Source: an uncultured Kineothrix sp. (GTDB taxonomy: Bacteria > Bacillota > Clostridia > Lachnospirales > Lachnospiraceae). From it: a stretch of 64,000 nt of DNA. The stretch covers positions 21,532 through 85,531 of the forward strand of contig CAJUSR010000015.1 of NCBI GenBank assembly GCA_910588855.1, in the 5' to 3' direction. Shown here piece after piece: positions 62,990-64,000 of this stretch. A program made the position numbers and the translations under genes. The notes under the pieces are model-generated. The model saw only the letters and a list, made by a program, of their open reading frames with translations, was not told where the DNA came from and did not search any database. The first letter of the stretch is position 1. The number at the start of each line of letters is the position of its first letter.

Positions 62990-64000
62990 ATGGATAAAAA
63001 GAAAGTAACATTTAATGATATAGCAAAATACACCAATTTTTCCAAAACGACCATATCCCGGTATTTCAACAATCCTGATTCCCTTACTGTGGAAAACCAG
63101 GATATTATTGCGCAGGCGCTTATTGATTTAGGTTATCAAAAAAACAAACTTGCCAAGGTTCTTGCAAATGGGAAAAGCGAATTTGTTGGTATCATCATCC
63201 CTAACCTTTACCTGCATTATTACGCTGAAATGCTAAATCAGATTTTAAATACCTACAAAACTTTCGGGTATAAATTTCTGGTTTTTATGAGCAAAGGCAA
63301 CGCTACAACAGAACGGGAATATATTCAGGAACTGCTTGCATACAAGATTGAAGGCATGATTGTCTTAAGCCATGCCATCCCATCCAGTGAGCTTGCCTCA
63401 TATAATATCCCAATTGTTGCCATTGAACGCGAAGACCAGTATATAAACAGTGTAAATACCGACAACTATATGGGGGCTGTCCAAGCAACCAGCCTGCTCT
63501 CCAAAAACAACTGTGACATTTTAGTGCATATCAACTCTGTATTCACAAAGGATATCCCCGCCTATGGCCGTATTCAAGGTTTTGAAGATACCTGCAGAGA
63601 GAACGGCATCCGCCATGAATTGATTTTAAGAGATCTGGGCCACTCCTCACAGGAAATTCATGAAATCATGTCCGGAATATATAAAGATATAAAAAGGAAA
63701 TACCCCAATCAAAAAAAAGGATTATTCATGTCAACTGATACCCATGCCAATAGTATACTAAATATTATTTTCAGGGAATATGGGGCACTATCAGATGAAT
63801 ACCGTATCATCGGCTTCGATGATTCCCCCATTGCGGCACAGGCAATCCTCCCAATCAGCACCATAGGCCAGCAAATTGACAAAATAGCATATGAGGCAAT
63901 GGAACTGCTGGTGGCACAAATGAACGAAAGAAAAAAACGCCGCCCCGAACCGCAGACAGAACTAATCCACAAAAAGATAACACCTATTTTAATCAGGAGA
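62990..64000 (+). CDS. scrR: LacI-family repressor of the sucrose operon (incomplete at window end)
   Basis: 337 codons without a stop to the window edge. N-terminal LacI HTH (VTFNDIAKYTNFSKTTISRY), hinge (GYQKNKLAKVLANGKS) and periplasmic-binding-protein-type core (VGIIIPNLYLHYYAEMLNQI, GLFMSTDTHANSILNIIF, RIIGFDDSPIAAQAILPIST). Ribosome site GGGAGG. The length already reached implies only a few residues are missing. It is divergent from the sucrose operon, with shared operators. Confidence 0.93.
   Translation, partial: MDKKKVTFNDIAKYTNFSKTTISRYFNNPDSLTVENQDIIAQALIDLGYQKNKLAKVLANGKSEFVGIIIPNLYLHYYAEMLNQILNTYKTFGYKFLVFMSKGNATTEREYIQELLAYKIEGMIVLSHAIPSSELASYNIPIVAIEREDQYINSVNTDNYMGAVQATSLLSKNNCDILVHINSVFTKDIPAYGRIQGFEDTCRENGIRHELILRDLGHSSQEIHEIMSGIYKDIKRKYPNQKKGLFMSTDTHANSILNIIFREYGALSDEYRIIGFDDSPIAAQAILPISTIGQQIDKIAYEAMELLVAQMNERKKRRPEPQTELIHKKITPILIRR

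Overview
The window reads as a chromosomal segment of a Gram-positive anaerobe of class Clostridia, most likely family Lachnospiraceae. This is inferred from several things: strong AGGAGG-type ribosome binding sites; a HrcA/CIRCE operator at clpB; Tn916-type integrase relics; LplB/LplC-type sugar transporters; GHKL/LytTR two-component pairs; and many short mobile-element scars. No rRNA, tRNA or CRISPR array was seen. Gene density is high, and most genes lie on the minus strand.

Layout. (1) 1-2927: a hexanucleotide repeat, then clpB with a CIRCE operator over its promoter. (2) 2916-8708: an island of two stacked, decayed integrative elements bounded by three copies of a 59-bp repeat. It carries a HEPN protein, a PIN toxin-antitoxin-like pair, a DUF4258/YgiT pair, a MobC-like remnant and two truncated integrases. 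(3) 8810-18374: a MacB-like ABC exporter with three tandem membrane-fusion adaptors, divergent from an OmpR-type two-component system. (4) 18473-27337: a sugar-uptake operon (lipoprotein, two permeases, BNR-repeat protein), a LytTR regulator with a frameshifted kinase, and a decayed BceAB-like transporter. (5) 27573-47673: a large signalling region. An MCP and an Agr-like kinase/regulator pair lie next to a 10-kb chemosensory operon (two REC-HD-GYP proteins, a PAS kinase, CheR, CheB, CheY, CheA, CheW, MCP). This operon is divergent from a run encoding an orphan binding lipoprotein, another MCP and a KdpDE-like pair. No flagellar genes are present. (6) 47753-54741: metal homeostasis, namely a CsoR-controlled copper ATPase whose C-terminal HMA domain has its own start site, and a CadC-controlled Zn/Cd ATPase operon containing a 28-bp minisatellite. 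(7) 54877-56990: mobile-gene scars around a ribU gene with an FMN riboswitch. (8) 56999-64000: a sucrose operon (GH32, PTS EIIBCA, MBL hydrolase, fructokinase relic, HPr-like protein) divergent from a LacI-type repressor. Two operators are present, one inside a 62-bp perfect palindrome. The repressor gene runs off the window end.

The most unusual items are these: the stepwise accretion of small toxin/defence-bearing elements against the clpB CIRCE operator; the CopA ORF with an embedded CopZ-like start; a chemosensory operon pairing one canonical and one degenerate HD-GYP output; the three-adaptor exporter; and the 28-bp purine-rich repeat inside the cadmium operon. No homology search was run. 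Family calls rest on recognised motifs and gene context.
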